Part shown: positions 17,519-27,071 of the stretch, piece after piece
Position numbering within the stretch: position 1 is the stretch's first letter
Layout of the letters: every line of letters begins with the position of its first letter
Assembly: GCA_021555075.1 (NCBI GenBank)
Contig: JAKGBX010000001.1
Coordinates: 2,232,001 to 2,296,000 of the forward strand
Direction of reading: 5' to 3'
Source: Rhodobacteraceae bacterium LMO-JJ12
GTDB lineage: Bacteria > Pseudomonadota > Alphaproteobacteria > Rhodobacterales > Rhodobacteraceae
Length of the DNA stretch: 64,000 bases
Position numbers and translations under genes: made by a program
The notes under the pieces: model-generated
The model's input: the letters and a program-made list of their open reading frames with translations, nothing else
The model's database searches: none
Told to the model about the DNA's origin: nothing

Positions 17519-18970
17519 ATGCCCCCAGCGCACCCGTTCGATGACGACAAGCTTAAGGAAGAATGCGGCGTTTTCGGCGTTATCGGTCCAACCGAAGCGG
17601 CGAATTTCGTAGCACTCGGCCTGCACGCCCTGCAACATCGAGGACAAGAGGCTGGCGGCATCGTCAGCCACGACCCCGTTGAAGGATTCAATTCGGCCCG
17701 CCGATTTGGATATGTGCGCGACAATTTCACTAAACAGTCACTGATGGAGACCTTACCTGGCCCGGTCGCCATCGGCCACGTGCGCTATTCCACAACCGGA
17801 TCGAAAGGTGCCGTGATCCGCGACGTTCAGCCCTTCTTTGGTGAGTTCTCCATGGGCGGAGCAGCGATTGCCCACAATGGCAACATCACGAATGCCGATG
17901 CCCTGCGAAAAGAATTGATCGAGCGTGGTTCGATCTTTCAATCGTCTTCCGACAGCGAATGCATCATCCACCTGATGGCCCGCTCACTTCAACGCACCAT
18001 CCCCGAACGGATGGAAGACGCTTTGCGCCGGGTCGAAGGGGCGTTTTCCATTGTCGCCATGACACGCACCAAGATCATCGGCGTGCGCGACGCACTTGGC
18101 GTGCGGCCTTTGGTATTGGGTAAACTCGCCGATGGTTGGGCGCTCAGCTCGGAAACTTGTGCGCTCGATATCATCGGCGCTGAATACGTGCGGGAGATTG
18201 AGCCCGGCGAGATGGTCGTGATTTCCAGTCAGGGTGTGGAAAGCTCATTCCCCTTCCGCCGAAAACCTTCGCGCTTCTGCATTTTCGAACATGTCTATTT
18301 CTCCCGCCCAGATTCGATTATTGGCAACCGGTCAGTCTATGAAACCCGCCGTCAGATCGGTGTGGAACTGGCCATTGAGGCACCGGTCGAGGCCGATCTG
18401 GTCTGCCCTGTGCCAGACAGCGGCACTCCCGCCGCCATCGGCTTTGCCCATGAATCGGGCATTCCATTCGGCATGGGCATTATCCGCAACCAATACATGG
18501 GCCGCACCTTCATCGAGCCCACCGAACAGATCCGAAACATGGGTGTGCGCCTCAAACTCAACGTGAACCGCGCATTGATCCGAGGCAAGCGGGTGATCTT
18601 GGTCGATGATAGCGTGGTGCGTGGCACGACGAGTCGAAAGATCAAGGAAATGATTCTCGACGCTGGCGCCAAGGAGGTGCATTTCCGTATCGCATCTCCA
18701 CCTACGGCTTGGCCGTGCTTTTATGGTGTCGACACGCCGCAACGCGAAAAGCTTCTTGCCGCCACGATGAGCGAAGACGAAATGCGCAAGCATCTCAATG
18801 TCGACAGTTTGCGCTTCATCTCGCTCGATGGGCTTTACCGTGCGGTTGGCGAAGCCGAAGGGCGCAAGAACGACTGCCCGCAATATTGCGACGCCTGTTT
18901 CTCCGGGGAATACCCGGTTGTGCCGGCTGACATGATCGAAAAAGGCTTTGAAATGAAGGCTGCCGAGTAG
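17519..18970 (+). CDS. purF: Amidophosphoribosyltransferase
   Basis: First committed step of purine synthesis: glutamine plus PRPP to 5-phosphoribosylamine. From ATG 17519 it is 483 residues. The catalytic nucleophile is Cys16 in KEECGVFGVIG, so a 15-residue propeptide would be removed. The PRPP loop is VILVDDSVVRGTTS. The glutaminase half has LQHRGQEAGG and the C-terminal half has CPVPDSGTPAAIGFA. A GTG at 17507 and a GTG at 17441 are also in frame; the short propeptide favours 17519 or 17507. It follows cvpA. Confidence 0.95.
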   Translation: MPPAHPFDDDKLKEECGVFGVIGPTEAANFVALGLHALQHRGQEAGGIVSHDPVEGFNSARRFGYVRDNFTKQSLMETLPGPVAIGHVRYSTTGSKGAVIRDVQPFFGEFSMGGAAIAHNGNITNADALRKELIERGSIFQSSSDSECIIHLMARSLQRTIPERMEDALRRVEGAFSIVAMTRTKIIGVRDALGVRPLVLGKLADGWALSSETCALDIIGAEYVREIEPGEMVVISSQGVESSFPFRRKPSRFCIFEHVYFSRPDSIIGNRSVYETRRQIGVELAIEAPVEADLVCPVPDSGTPAAIGFAHESGIPFGMGIIRNQYMGRTFIEPTEQIRNMGVRLKLNVNRALIRGKRVILVDDSVVRGTTSRKIKEMILDAGAKEVHFRIASPPTAWPCFYGVDTPQREKLLAATMSEDEMRKHLNVDSLRFISLDGLYRAVGEAEGRKNDCPQYCDACFSGEYPVVPADMIEKGFEMKAAE

Positions 18971-19081
18971 GCGTTTCTGCATTGCAGCAATTTCCCGCCG
19001 ATGGCCGTCAGCCCATATGGGATTCGCTGCAGTGGCCTGATACTCGCACTGGCTCAAAGCAACAGCCAGAACGTCAGCCAC

Positions 19082-19363
19082 ATGTCAAAGAACCTTGAAT
19101 CCGACCCCTCGGGCAAAGACTCACCCCCCCAAGTCGCCACGCATGCCACTGAAACCAGCACTCTTGCACTCAACAAACCGGTGCTGCTTGGGACCTTTGG
19201 CAGCCCGGAAAAGCCCGGAGCGCTGATCCGGATGCCGTCAGGCCGAGTCGAAAAAGTTTCCAAGGGGGAGAGCACCAGGGTTGGCAAAATCGTGAGGATT
19301 TCCGAAGGCGAAGTCATCGTTGCCCGGCATGGCCACACGAGCCGTCTGACGATGCCGAACTGA
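19082..19363 (+). CDS. Small protein with GspC/PilP-like homology-region domain
   Basis: 93 residues from ATG 19082. After about 35 disordered polar residues comes VLLGTFGSPEKPGALIRMPS, then a K-V-x-x-G segment and GKIVRISEGEVIVARHGH. That strand order matches the small beta barrel (HR domain) of GspC and PilP: a first strand ending LLGT, an A-L-I-R strand, a V-x-x-G turn and a V-x-x-I-x-x-x-x-V strand. No signal peptide or membrane segment is seen, unlike true GspC or PilP, so it may be cytoplasmic. No secretion or pilus genes are nearby. The assignment is by fold resemblance only. Confidence 0.5.
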   Translation: MSKNLESDPSGKDSPPQVATHATETSTLALNKPVLLGTFGSPEKPGALIRMPSGRVEKVSKGESTRVGKIVRISEGEVIVARHGHTSRLTMPN

Positions 19364-19491
19364 GACGGCCTCCGTCCAATTCCCTTCTGGTCAAGAACCA
19401 ATTTAAGGAGCTCGTTATTGGGGCACGCGCGTGGATCAAGAAACGTGCTCATAGCCTTGACCTTTCTGCACGGCAAAGCCACTAACGCCTC

Positions 19492-20139
19492 ATGGATACG
19501 AAAATCGCCCTCATCACCGGTGCATCACGCGGGCTTGGCGCAGGCCTTGCCGAAGCGTTGTGCGAAACGCATCACATCGTCGCCGTGGCCCGCACCACTG
19601 GCGCGCTGGAAGAGTTGGACGACCAGATCCAACTCAGGGGCGGCAAAGCTACGCTGGCCCCCATGGACATTACCAACCCTGACGCCATGGCCCAACTCTG
19701 CCGCAGCATTTACGACCGTTGGGGACATGTCGATCTCTGGGCACACACCGCCGTTCATGCGGCCGCTCTCTCACCCGCAGATCATATTGACGCCAAGGCG
19801 TGGGACAAATCGGTGTCGATCAATGTCACGGCAACCGGGCAGTTGATCAGCTTTGTATCTCCGCTTTTGGGACCATCAGGAACGGTGCTTTTTTTCGACG
19901 ACCCTCAAGGCGGCAAGAAGTTTTTTGGTGCCTATGGCGCAACCAAGTCAGCCCAGATCGCCCTTGCCAATAGTTGGGCCGCCGAAACGGTCAAGACCGG
20001 GCCTCGGGTACATATCTTGCACCCACGTCCCATGACCACCGCAACCCGTGCCCGTTTCTTTCCCGGTGAAAACCGCGCAACGCTCAGTTCGACCCGAGAC
20101 GAAGCTGTGCGATTGTTGGGTGAACTCGCGGCGCAATAA
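19492..20139 (+). CDS. Short-chain dehydrogenase/reductase family protein
   Basis: NAD(P)-dependent oxidoreductase of the classical SDR fold, 215 residues, a little shorter than the usual 250. The cofactor motif TGASRGLG is at about residues 10-17 and the catalytic pair is in YGATKSAQ (Y-x-x-x-K). The substrate is unknown. It is placed between the GspC/PilP-like gene and surE, each separated by about 130 bp, so operon membership is uncertain. Confidence 0.85.
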   Translation: MDTKIALITGASRGLGAGLAEALCETHHIVAVARTTGALEELDDQIQLRGGKATLAPMDITNPDAMAQLCRSIYDRWGHVDLWAHTAVHAAALSPADHIDAKAWDKSVSINVTATGQLISFVSPLLGPSGTVLFFDDPQGGKKFFGAYGATKSAQIALANSWAAETVKTGPRVHILHPRPMTTATRARFFPGENRATLSSTRDEAVRLLGELAAQ

Positions 20140-20268
20140 GCCCCAACAGGTGCGGCATGCTGTGTCAATTCCTCCGCATTTGCGTGGAATGCGCCATCGC
20201 AGCGTTTTCGATGGTTCAGATTACACGCGAACCGGTATATGAATTCGTCAGAACAAGCGGGATTAACG

Positions 20269-21048
20269 ATGCGTATACTCATAACCAACGACGATGGTAT
20301 TAACGCACCGGGACTTGAGGTTCTGAACGAAATCGCCGCCGATCTGGCTGGTCCCGATGGCGAAGTCTGGACCGTTGCCCCCGCGTTTGAGCAATCCGGC
20401 GTCGCTCACTGCATAAGCTACACACATCCGATGATGGTTTCGAAGATGGGTGAGCGTCGATATGCCGCCGAGGGAAGCCCCGCCGATTGTGTCCTCGCAG
20501 GTTTGCACGAAGTCATGGACAAGCGGCCAGACCTGATCCTTTCAGGCGTGAACCGCGGCAACAATTCGGCTGAAAATGCCCTCTATTCCGGCACGTTGGG
20601 CGCTGCTATGGAAGGTGCCCTGCAAAGAGTTACCTCTTTCGCCCTCTCGCAGTATCTAGGCCCGGCAAATTTTCAAGCGGATGATCCGTTTGAAGCTGCG
20701 CGCCGTTTTGGGGCAGAAACAATCCGCAAAGTGTTGGCCGCCGCGCCGCAAGAGCAAGCGGATTATCGCCTGTTCTACAACGTAAACTTCCCACCCCAGC
20801 CGGCCGCACGTGTGCTTGGAATTCGAGTCGCAACTCAAGGCTTCCGGCGCGATACCCGCTTCTCCACCGAAACACATGTTTCCCCCTCAGGGCGCAAGTT
20901 TCTCTGGATTAAAGGCGGTGAGCAACACCACCCGACCGCACAGGGAAGCGATGCCGCGTTAAACCTCGAAGGCTATGTTTCGGTCACGCCGATGCGCGCT
21001 GACCTGACCGCGCACGAGGTGCTGGGCGCATTTGAAGGGCTGCAATGA
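20269..21048 (+). CDS. surE: 5'/3'-nucleotidase SurE
   Basis: Metal-dependent phosphatase acting on nucleoside monophosphates and important in stationary-phase survival. It is 259 residues. It begins [15 protein letters not shown], which carries the metal-binding Asp pair; [20 protein letters not shown] is the second signature. ATG 20269 is chosen because the conserved start follows immediately. Its stop overlaps the pcm start (ATGA at 21045-21048), the common surE-pcm pairing. Confidence 0.96.
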   Translation: MRILITNDDGINAPGLEVLNEIAADLAGPDGEVWTVAPAFEQSGVAHCISYTHPMMVSKMGERRYAAEGSPADCVLAGLHEVMDKRPDLILSGVNRGNNSAENALYSGTLGAAMEGALQRVTSFALSQYLGPANFQADDPFEAARRFGAETIRKVLAAAPQEQADYRLFYNVNFPPQPAARVLGIRVATQGFRRDTRFSTETHVSPSGRKFLWIKGGEQHHPTAQGSDAALNLEGYVSVTPMRADLTAHEVLGAFEGLQ

Positions 21049-21698
21049 ACACGCCCGATGACATTGCCGAACGCAAGATGCAGTTTCTCTATGCTCTGCG
21101 CTCGAAAGGTGTGACAGATCAAAGAGTTCTGCATGCGATGGAAAAAGTGGACCGCGGCCCATTCGTGCGCGGGTTGTTCTCAGAGCGCGCATATGAGGAT
21201 ATGCCGCTTCCCATCGCTTGTGGCCAGACGATCTCACAACCTTCTGTCGTAGGCCTGATGACACAGGCGCTTGAAGTCAGTCCGCGCGACAAAGTGCTCG
21301 AGGTTGGCACTGGTTCGGGCTATCAGGCTGCCATTCTCAGCCAACTGGCGCGGCGGGTCTATACGGTTGACCGGCATCGCCGTCTCGTTCGCGAAGCCAG
21401 CACAATTTTTCGCAACATGGACTTTACCAATATCACAGCGATGACCGCCGACGGCAGCTTCGGCCTGCCAGAACAGGCGCCGTTTGACCGCATCATCGTG
21501 ACCGCCGCCGCCGAAGACCCTCCCGGGCCGCTCTTGGCCCAGCTCAAAATCGGGGGTATCATGGTTGTACCGGTGGGCCAGTCCGATGCCGTGCAGCACT
21601 TGATCAAGGTGAGGCGGAGCGAAGATGGGTTGGAATATCAAGAATTGAGACCGGTGCGTTTCGTACCCTTGCTGGAAGGTTTGGGAAAAGAGACGTAA
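21045..21698 (+). CDS. pcm: Protein-L-isoaspartate O-methyltransferase
   Basis: Repairs isoaspartyl residues in aged proteins with SAM. It is 217 residues. The family signature [27 protein letters not shown] (shown in part) holds the substrate-binding ISQP, and the SAM motif is [14 protein letters not shown]. It is translationally coupled to surE, and an NlpD-like gene lies 57 bp downstream, giving the familiar surE-pcm-nlpD order. Confidence 0.96.
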   Translation: MNTPDDIAERKMQFLYALRSKGVTDQRVLHAMEKVDRGPFVRGLFSERAYEDMPLPIACGQTISQPSVVGLMTQALEVSPRDKVLEVGTGSGYQAAILSQLARRVYTVDRHRRLVREASTIFRNMDFTNITAMTADGSFGLPEQAPFDRIIVTAAAEDPPGPLLAQLKIGGIMVVPVGQSDAVQHLIKVRRSEDGLEYQELRPVRFVPLLEGLGKET

Positions 21699-21755
21699 GA
21701 TGCTGTAAAGTAGACCTAAGCTCCGAGTAAAGGGAGCGGGATTGAGGATAACGAG

Positions 21756-22961
21756 ATGCGGTTTCGATTTGGAACAGCCAGTGTAATGGTTTTGGGCAGT
21801 GCGATGATGCTGGCAGGGTGCGACGGCCCGCTTGATCTGGACATGAGAGGTGCGCTCGGCGGGCTCAATACGGCTGATGCGGCGCGACAAGCCACTGCGG
21901 ATCGCCCCAAACCTGACAACCGCGGCATCATATCGTATCCGAGTTATCAGGTCGCTGTGGCCCAGCGTGGCGATACCGCCGCCGACGTCGCGGCGCGTGT
22001 CGGGATTGATGCCAATACCCTTGCAAAATATAACGGAATCGAACCTACAGACAAACTGCGCAGCGGTGAAATCGTGGCCTTGCCGCGCCGCGTTGCCGAG
22101 CCATCACCTGCTACGGGGTCACCCACCAGCGGGCCGATCCAGCCGCCGGGCGTGGATATTTCGACGCTTGCGGGGGGGGCTATTGATCGTGCGGGGCAGA
22201 GGAAGATCGAAACCACCGCCCTACCCGCTACCAAACCGCAGGCCGAGCCTGTGATCGCGCGGGGGCTGGAGCCTACGCGCCACAAGGTGCAACGGGGCGA
22301 AACAGCCTTTACCATTTCACGGCTTTATAACGTCTCAGTGCGCGCCTTGTCCGAATGGAACGGGCTGGGCAGCGATTTCGCAATCCGCGAGGGCCAGTAT
22401 CTCTTGATTCCAGTGCCCGAAGAACCGGCCCCAAAACAGGCAACCCCGGTTGATAAAACCGAAGCGCCCGGCGTTGGTACTCCGACTCCGACACCTCCAA
22501 GCTCGACCACGCCCTTGCCTCAGGAGGCCACAAAACCGGTTGCCCAAGCGGCGGCTGAAAGCCAGGCACAAGCACCAGATCTAGGTAAGACCCAAACCAA
22601 AGTGAGCACGGGTGGTAGGCTAAGTTATCCGGTGCAGGGCAAGATCATACGGGAGTACAAGAAGGGCAAGAACGACGGGATCGACATTTCTGCCAGTGCG
22701 GGCACGCCAATTCTTGCCGCCGAATCCGGCACTGTGGCCGCGATTACCGCCGATGCAGACCAAGTGCCGATCATCGTGGTCAAACATGCCAATAACCTGC
22801 TGACCGTTTATGCCAATATCGATGCGATCACGGTCAAAAAAGGCGCCAGCGTCAAACGGGGCCAGAAGATCGCTGCGATCCGCTCGGGCGAGAGCGCCTA
22901 CGTGCATTTCGAGGTCCGCAAGGGCTTTGAAAGCGTCGATCCGCTGCCCTATCTCAAATAG
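21756..22961 (+). CDS. nlpD: NlpD-like lipoprotein with two LysM domains and a degenerate LytM domain
   Basis: 401 residues. The lipobox LAGC makes Cys22 the lipid anchor. LysM domains at about 63-110 and 176-220 bind peptidoglycan. A Pro/Thr/Ala-rich linker (222-280) leads to a LytM/M23 domain (288-399). The zinc ligands look lost: the H-x-GID motif reads GKNDGID, and the H-x-H motif reads YVHFE. This fits NlpD/EnvC-type activators of cell-wall amidases rather than an active endopeptidase. Position after surE-pcm supports the NlpD name. Orientation and AGGATAACGAG before ATG 21756 give a plausible ribosome site. Confidence 0.88.
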   Translation: MRFRFGTASVMVLGSAMMLAGCDGPLDLDMRGALGGLNTADAARQATADRPKPDNRGIISYPSYQVAVAQRGDTAADVAARVGIDANTLAKYNGIEPTDKLRSGEIVALPRRVAEPSPATGSPTSGPIQPPGVDISTLAGGAIDRAGQRKIETTALPATKPQAEPVIARGLEPTRHKVQRGETAFTISRLYNVSVRALSEWNGLGSDFAIREGQYLLIPVPEEPAPKQATPVDKTEAPGVGTPTPTPPSSTTPLPQEATKPVAQAAAESQAQAPDLGKTQTKVSTGGRLSYPVQGKIIREYKKGKNDGIDISASAGTPILAAESGTVAAITADADQVPIIVVKHANNLLTVYANIDAITVKKGASVKRGQKIAAIRSGESAYVHFEVRKGFESVDPLPYLK

Positions 22962-23175
22962 GTTTGAACGGACCGTCCCCGAGCGTTAACCATCTGAAGA
23001 ACGCCAGAATAAGGGGGGTGACATGCGTGCACCCTCTGGCTGCGCACCGTCTGCAAACCGGCTACCGGAAAATGCGTAACCTTTCGTTAGCATTCAGGTT
23101 AACGCAGCGGGCGCAGGTGGGCGAGGTTCACCTCACCAAGATGGGCTTTATCCGAGAGTTGTCCAGTGGCCGAAT

Positions 23176-24018
23176 TCAGCCCAGCGAGACACCTTTGCGA
23201 CCGGCCAGATCGGTGACGTATTGCCACGCCACCCGGCCAGAGCGCGCGCCGCGTGTGGCCTGCCATTCGATGGCCTCCGTGCGCAGATCGTCGTCGGAAA
23301 TCTCGATCCCGTAGTGGTCGCAATAGGCCCTGATCATGGCGAGATATTCGCGCTGATCGCAGGCGTGGAAGCCGAGCCAGAGGCCAAAGCGGTCCGAAAG
23401 CGATACCTTCTCTTCAACCGCCTCGGAGGGGTTGATCGCAGAGCCACGTTCATTCTCGATCATGTCGCGTGGCATCAGGTGACGCCGGTTCGAGGTGGCG
23501 TAGAACACTACGTTGTCGGGCCGCCCTTCGATGCCGCCATCAAGCACGGCCTTGAGCGATTTGTAGTGCTGATCATCATGCGAGAACGACAGATCATCGC
23601 AAAACAGCAGAAACCGCGCTTTTGAGTCGCGCAGGAGATTCAAGAGTCGCCCCACCGAAGGCAAATCCTCGCGTTGAAGCTCGATCAGTTTCAGATCGGG
23701 AAACCGTGTCTGCGCATCAGCATGCACCGCTTTCACCAGAGAAGACTTGCCCATGCCACGCGCGCCCCAAAGAAGCGCGTTGTTTGCGGGCAGACCATCG
23801 GCAAACTGTCGGGTGTTGGCCAAGAGCGTATCGCGCGCCCGGTCCACCCCAAGGAGCAGTCCAAGATTAACGCGGCTGACATTCTTGACCGGTTCCAGCC
23901 GGTCAGGTTCTACATGCCAGACAAAGGCACTTGCGATGCTAAAGTCTGGCGCCGGTTGTGGCGCGGGCGACATCCGCTCAAGTGCGGCGGCGATGCGTTT
24001 TAAGGCCTTCTTCCCCAT
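23176..24018 (-). CDS. DUF815 family AAA-type ATP-binding protein
   Basis: 280 residues from ATG 24018; a TTG one codon earlier is also in frame. Walker A GARGMGKS lies at 85-92, Walker B is FLLFCDDLSF and a sensor-1 region YATSNRRHLMP follows. DUF815 ATPases are widespread, with no settled role. The start overlaps the tatC stop (TGATG), so it is coupled to the Tat translocase genes, which suggests a link to protein export or only co-expression. It is convergent with nlpD across a 214-bp gap with no other gene visible. Confidence 0.88.
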   Translation of the reverse strand: MGKKALKRIAAALERMSPAPQPAPDFSIASAFVWHVEPDRLEPVKNVSRVNLGLLLGVDRARDTLLANTRQFADGLPANNALLWGARGMGKSSLVKAVHADAQTRFPDLKLIELQREDLPSVGRLLNLLRDSKARFLLFCDDLSFSHDDQHYKSLKAVLDGGIEGRPDNVVFYATSNRRHLMPRDMIENERGSAINPSEAVEEKVSLSDRFGLWLGFHACDQREYLAMIRAYCDHYGIEISDDDLRTEAIEWQATRGARSGRVAWQYVTDLAGRKGVSLG

Positions 24019-25079
24019 CAAGACTTATTCACCATTCCGGGATCATTATCGTCATCAGTATCGTCACCATCATCGCCATCTTCGTCGTCAAATTCGGCCA
24101 TCAGAGGATCATCGAATTCGTCTTCGTCGTCCATTGCATCGGCCTCTGCCGCTGCGGTGGCGTCTTCTTCGTCATCATCTTCAAACCACAGCCCTTCGGC
24201 GCGCAGCTTGGCTTCGCGCTTTTTCTCGACGCGCCCTACAAGGAAGATCGAGATTTCATAGAGGCCATAGACCACAACGAACAGGATGACTTGGGTGATG
24301 ACATCTGGCGGTGTGACCAGGGCCGCCAGCACCAGAATGCCGACCATGGCATATTTGCGCACCGCGCCCAGACCTACCGCGCTGACCAGCCCGGCCTTGC
24401 CCATCAGCGTTAGCAGTACCGGAAGTTGAAAACACAGACCAAAGGCGATGATGAATTTCAGCGTGATATCGAGCGATTCATTGACCTTACCGAAAAAGGT
24501 GATCCGCAGGCCTTCTGCGGTTTGGGGCACAACGGCACCGTCTGGCAGCAAAACCGCTGAATCGGGAATTTGATCCACCGTTGAATTGAGCAGATTGGCA
24601 AAAATCGAGCTGACATCGGCAAAGCCCAGAAAGAACGCCATCGCCAATGGCGTGACCACGAAATGCGCAAACGCAGCCCCCAGCAAGAACATCACCGGCG
24701 AGGCGATCAGGAAGGGCAGAAAGGCGTTCTTTTCCGTGCGGTAAAGACCCGGCGCAATAAAGCGATACATCTGAAAGGCGATGACCGGAAAGGCCAGCAT
24801 GAAGCCGAACACCATCGAGATCCGAAACAGGGTAAAGAGGTATTCCTGTGGTGAGGTATATTGCAGCGTGGGCGAAGGATCACCCAGTTCACGCAGCGAC
24901 ACTTCGATCGGGTGAAGCAGAAATTCAAGGATCGGCTCGGCGACAATGAACGCCAGAACAATGCCGACGATGAACGCCAGAACCGAGCGGATCAGCCGGG
25001 TGCGTAACTCGGCCAGATGCTCGATCAGGGGGGCCGAGCTGTCTTCGATTTCGTCGTCTGAGGTGTCGGGCTGACTCAT
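24018..25079 (-). CDS. tatC: Sec-independent translocase subunit TatC
   Basis: Core receptor of the twin-arginine translocase that exports folded, often cofactor-bearing proteins. It is 353 residues with six membrane segments. The signature PLIEHLAELRTRLIRSV opens it. Compared with E. coli TatC (about 258) there is an enlarged periplasmic loop around SSIFANLLNSTVDQIP to FFGKVNESLD, and a C-terminal tail (about 298-353) of which roughly half is Asp/Glu. The start overlaps the tatB stop by ATGA, and the stop overlaps the DUF815 start. Confidence 0.96.
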   Translation of the reverse strand: MSQPDTSDDEIEDSSAPLIEHLAELRTRLIRSVLAFIVGIVLAFIVAEPILEFLLHPIEVSLRELGDPSPTLQYTSPQEYLFTLFRISMVFGFMLAFPVIAFQMYRFIAPGLYRTEKNAFLPFLIASPVMFLLGAAFAHFVVTPLAMAFFLGFADVSSIFANLLNSTVDQIPDSAVLLPDGAVVPQTAEGLRITFFGKVNESLDITLKFIIAFGLCFQLPVLLTLMGKAGLVSAVGLGAVRKYAMVGILVLAALVTPPDVITQVILFVVVYGLYEISIFLVGRVEKKREAKLRAEGLWFEDDDEEDATAAAEADAMDDEDEFDDPLMAEFDDEDGDDGDDTDDDNDPGMVNKS

Positions 25080-25711
25080 GCCTTGGTTCCGGTGGACTTG
25101 GGCGCGGGTTTCTTCGTCGCCGGTTTTTTGGCAGCGGGTTTAGCGGCGGGTTTTGCAGCGGGCTTCTTGGCTGTCGATTTGGCGGCTGGTTTCGTTGCCG
25201 TCTTTTTCGCAGCGGCCGGTTTGGCGGCAGTCGCAGTTTTGGTGGCGGGCTTTTTCGCGGCGGGTTTCTTGGCCGGCGCCTTGGTCTTTACGCTGTCCTT
25301 GGCGGTATCAGAGGAGGCTTGCGCGGCCTTGATCGCGTCGCTCGCCTTGCGCTCTTGCGCCCTCTTGGCAGAGGCGTCGTGAATTTTCTTGGCCGCATCG
25401 GCGCGATCTTGCGCCAACTTCTCGGTATGGCTGCCCGGTTTCCAATCCTTGAAACTGTCCGTCGCTTCCTTGACCGCATCGAGCCCCATTTTCTTGGGGT
25501 CAGCGATGTTACGCAGACTGCTGGCGGTTTCCTTGATGCCCGCCTCATCGGCGGCGTCATCCATCGCCCGGCTGAATTCGCGTGCCATGCCTTTGGCCTT
25601 GCCGACGAACTGCCCCACCTTGCGGAACAGCACCGGCAAGTCCTTCGGCCCAACCACGATTAGCGCGACGATGCCAATCAGCAGCAGCTCGGTCCAGCCA
25701 AGGTCGAACAT
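25076..25711 (-). CDS. tatB: Sec-independent translocase subunit TatB
   Basis: 211 residues. An N-terminal membrane helix (FDLGWTELLLIGIVALIVVG) and the GPKDLP hinge identify TatB, followed by an amphipathic helix. The last ~75 residues are a low-complexity Lys/Ala/Pro tail built on AAKKPA-type units, strongly basic, in contrast to the acidic tail of TatC encoded next to it. It lies 7 bp after tatA and overlaps tatC by 4 bp. Confidence 0.95.
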   Translation of the reverse strand: MFDLGWTELLLIGIVALIVVGPKDLPVLFRKVGQFVGKAKGMAREFSRAMDDAADEAGIKETASSLRNIADPKKMGLDAVKEATDSFKDWKPGSHTEKLAQDRADAAKKIHDASAKRAQERKASDAIKAAQASSDTAKDSVKTKAPAKKPAAKKPATKTATAAKPAAAKKTATKPAAKSTAKKPAAKPAAKPAAKKPATKKPAPKSTGTKA

Positions 25712-25718
25712 CTAAGGG

Positions 25719-25934
25719 TCAGACCTTGTCTTTTTCGTTTTCGGGCGTGATGTCTTTGGCCGTGTCAGAGGCTTCTTTTTCAAGCTCTGCCTGGCCTTCA
25801 TTGATGCCCTTCTTGAACGATGTGATGCCTTTGCCGACTTCACCCATCAAAGAGCTGATCTTACCGCGGCCAAAAAGCACAAGCACGACGACGGCGATAA
25901 GAAGGAGGCCCGGAAGGCCGATATTGTTAAGCAT
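25719..25934 (-). CDS. tatA: Sec-independent translocase subunit TatA
   Basis: 71 residues from ATG 25934. A short membrane helix ([17 protein letters not shown]) and [17 protein letters not shown] amphipathic helix are standard for TatA, the pore-forming subunit. An upstream in-frame codon at 25973 would add residues that precede the membrane helix atypically, and GGGAGAAG lies at a proper distance before 25934. It is the first gene of the tatABC-DUF815 operon. Confidence 0.95.
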   Translation of the reverse strand: MLNNIGLPGLLLIAVVVLVLFGRGKISSLMGEVGKGITSFKKGINEGQAELEKEASDTAKDITPENEKDKV

Positions 25935-26143
25935 ATTTCTTCTCCCATGACCGGAACCGCGCGCGGGAGACATGCGCAGACCGGGACGTTGCTGCCAAGT
26001 TATCTAGTGGCTTGCGGCGGTGGATGAAAGACGCAACTCGCACCTCGGCCCGGTTTTTCGCACTTTTTTGACGTCGGCGCAGCAGGCACGCGGGGCAAAT
26101 TGGCACCTTTTCAGCGGATGGAAAACCACGGCATAAGGACGCC

Positions 26144-27004
26144 ATGACTGATTCAGATAGCAATACTGCCCTGCCCGACCATTCCTGGCCTCAAATGGAG
26201 CCGGGATGGGTCTGGCTTTGTGGTGCGGGTCCGGGTGATCCGGGCCTGTTGACGTTGCATGCGCTCAATGCACTGCGACAGGCAGATGTCGTGATCTATG
26301 ATGCCTTGGTTGAAAAAACGATTCTGACATGGGCGCCGCAGGCCGAGCGTATCTATGCCGGGAAACGTGGGGGCAAACCTTCGGCCAAACAGCGCGACAT
26401 TTCCATGCAGCTGATCGAGCTTGCGCGCGAGGGTAGACGGGTGTTGCGGCTCAAGGGGGGCGACCCTTTCATGTTCGGGCGCGGCGGCGAAGAGGCCCAG
26501 ACGTTGGTGCAAAACGGTGTGCATGTTCGCATCATTCCGGGGATTACCGCCGGAATTGGCGGGCTGGCCTATGCCGGGGTGCCGGTGACCCATCGCGACG
26601 TCAACCAGGCGGTGACCTTTGTGACCGGCCATGATGCGGCGGGCGAAACACCAGCCACACTGAACTGGCGCGCGCTGGCGCAGGGCGGGCAGGTTCTTGT
26701 GATCTATATGGGCATGAAACACGCCGAACGGATCGCAGGCGAATTGATGGACGCCGGCAGGCCCGCCGATGAGCCGGTTGCTGTGGTCAGTCAGGCGACA
26801 ACACCCGATCAGGAGGTGCTTGAAACCACGCTTGGGGCGCTGGCAGTTGATATCGCCGCTGCGGGCATGGCACCACCAGCAATTGTATGCGTTGGGCGTT
26901 CGGTGCTGATGCGGCAGGTTCTTGACTGGCAGGGGATGGCAAAGGGGGCTGCGCCCCGCAACCTCGACCCATTGGGACGTGGCAAACCCGCCGAGCAGGG
27001 ATAA
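26144..27004 (+). CDS. cobA: Uroporphyrinogen-III C-methyltransferase
   Basis: Adds two methyl groups to uroporphyrinogen III to form precorrin-2, the entry to cobalamin and siroheme. It is 286 residues. Signatures are VWLCGAGPGDPGLLTLHA (SAM site), YAGKRGG, RLKGGDPFMFGRGGEE and PGITAGIGGLAYAGVPVTHR. There is no CysG dehydrogenase/ferrochelatase part. The last ~20 residues (after VLDWQGMAKG) are coded by GC sequence with a GGGGC-TGC-GCCCC hairpin resembling the dispersed element. B12 supply matters for methylmalonyl-CoA mutase in this window. Confidence 0.94.
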   Translation: MTDSDSNTALPDHSWPQMEPGWVWLCGAGPGDPGLLTLHALNALRQADVVIYDALVEKTILTWAPQAERIYAGKRGGKPSAKQRDISMQLIELAREGRRVLRLKGGDPFMFGRGGEEAQTLVQNGVHVRIIPGITAGIGGLAYAGVPVTHRDVNQAVTFVTGHDAAGETPATLNWRALAQGGQVLVIYMGMKHAERIAGELMDAGRPADEPVAVVSQATTPDQEVLETTLGALAVDIAAAGMAPPAIVCVGRSVLMRQVLDWQGMAKGAAPRNLDPLGRGKPAEQG

Positions 27005-27071
27005 AACCACCGTGAGCAGCGCCCTGCCCGATTGGTGGCGCGCATTGGTTACAGCAAATATTCCACTTTCG

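Noticed and set aside
25160-25200. Tandem-repeat expansion in tatB as a contingency locus
   Set aside because: The repeat units are only protein-level low complexity; I see no regular DNA unit that would slip.
25083-25382. Plus-strand Ala/Gly/Phe-rich frame opposite the TatB tail
   Set aside because: It is the complement of the Lys/Ala/Pro low-complexity tail.
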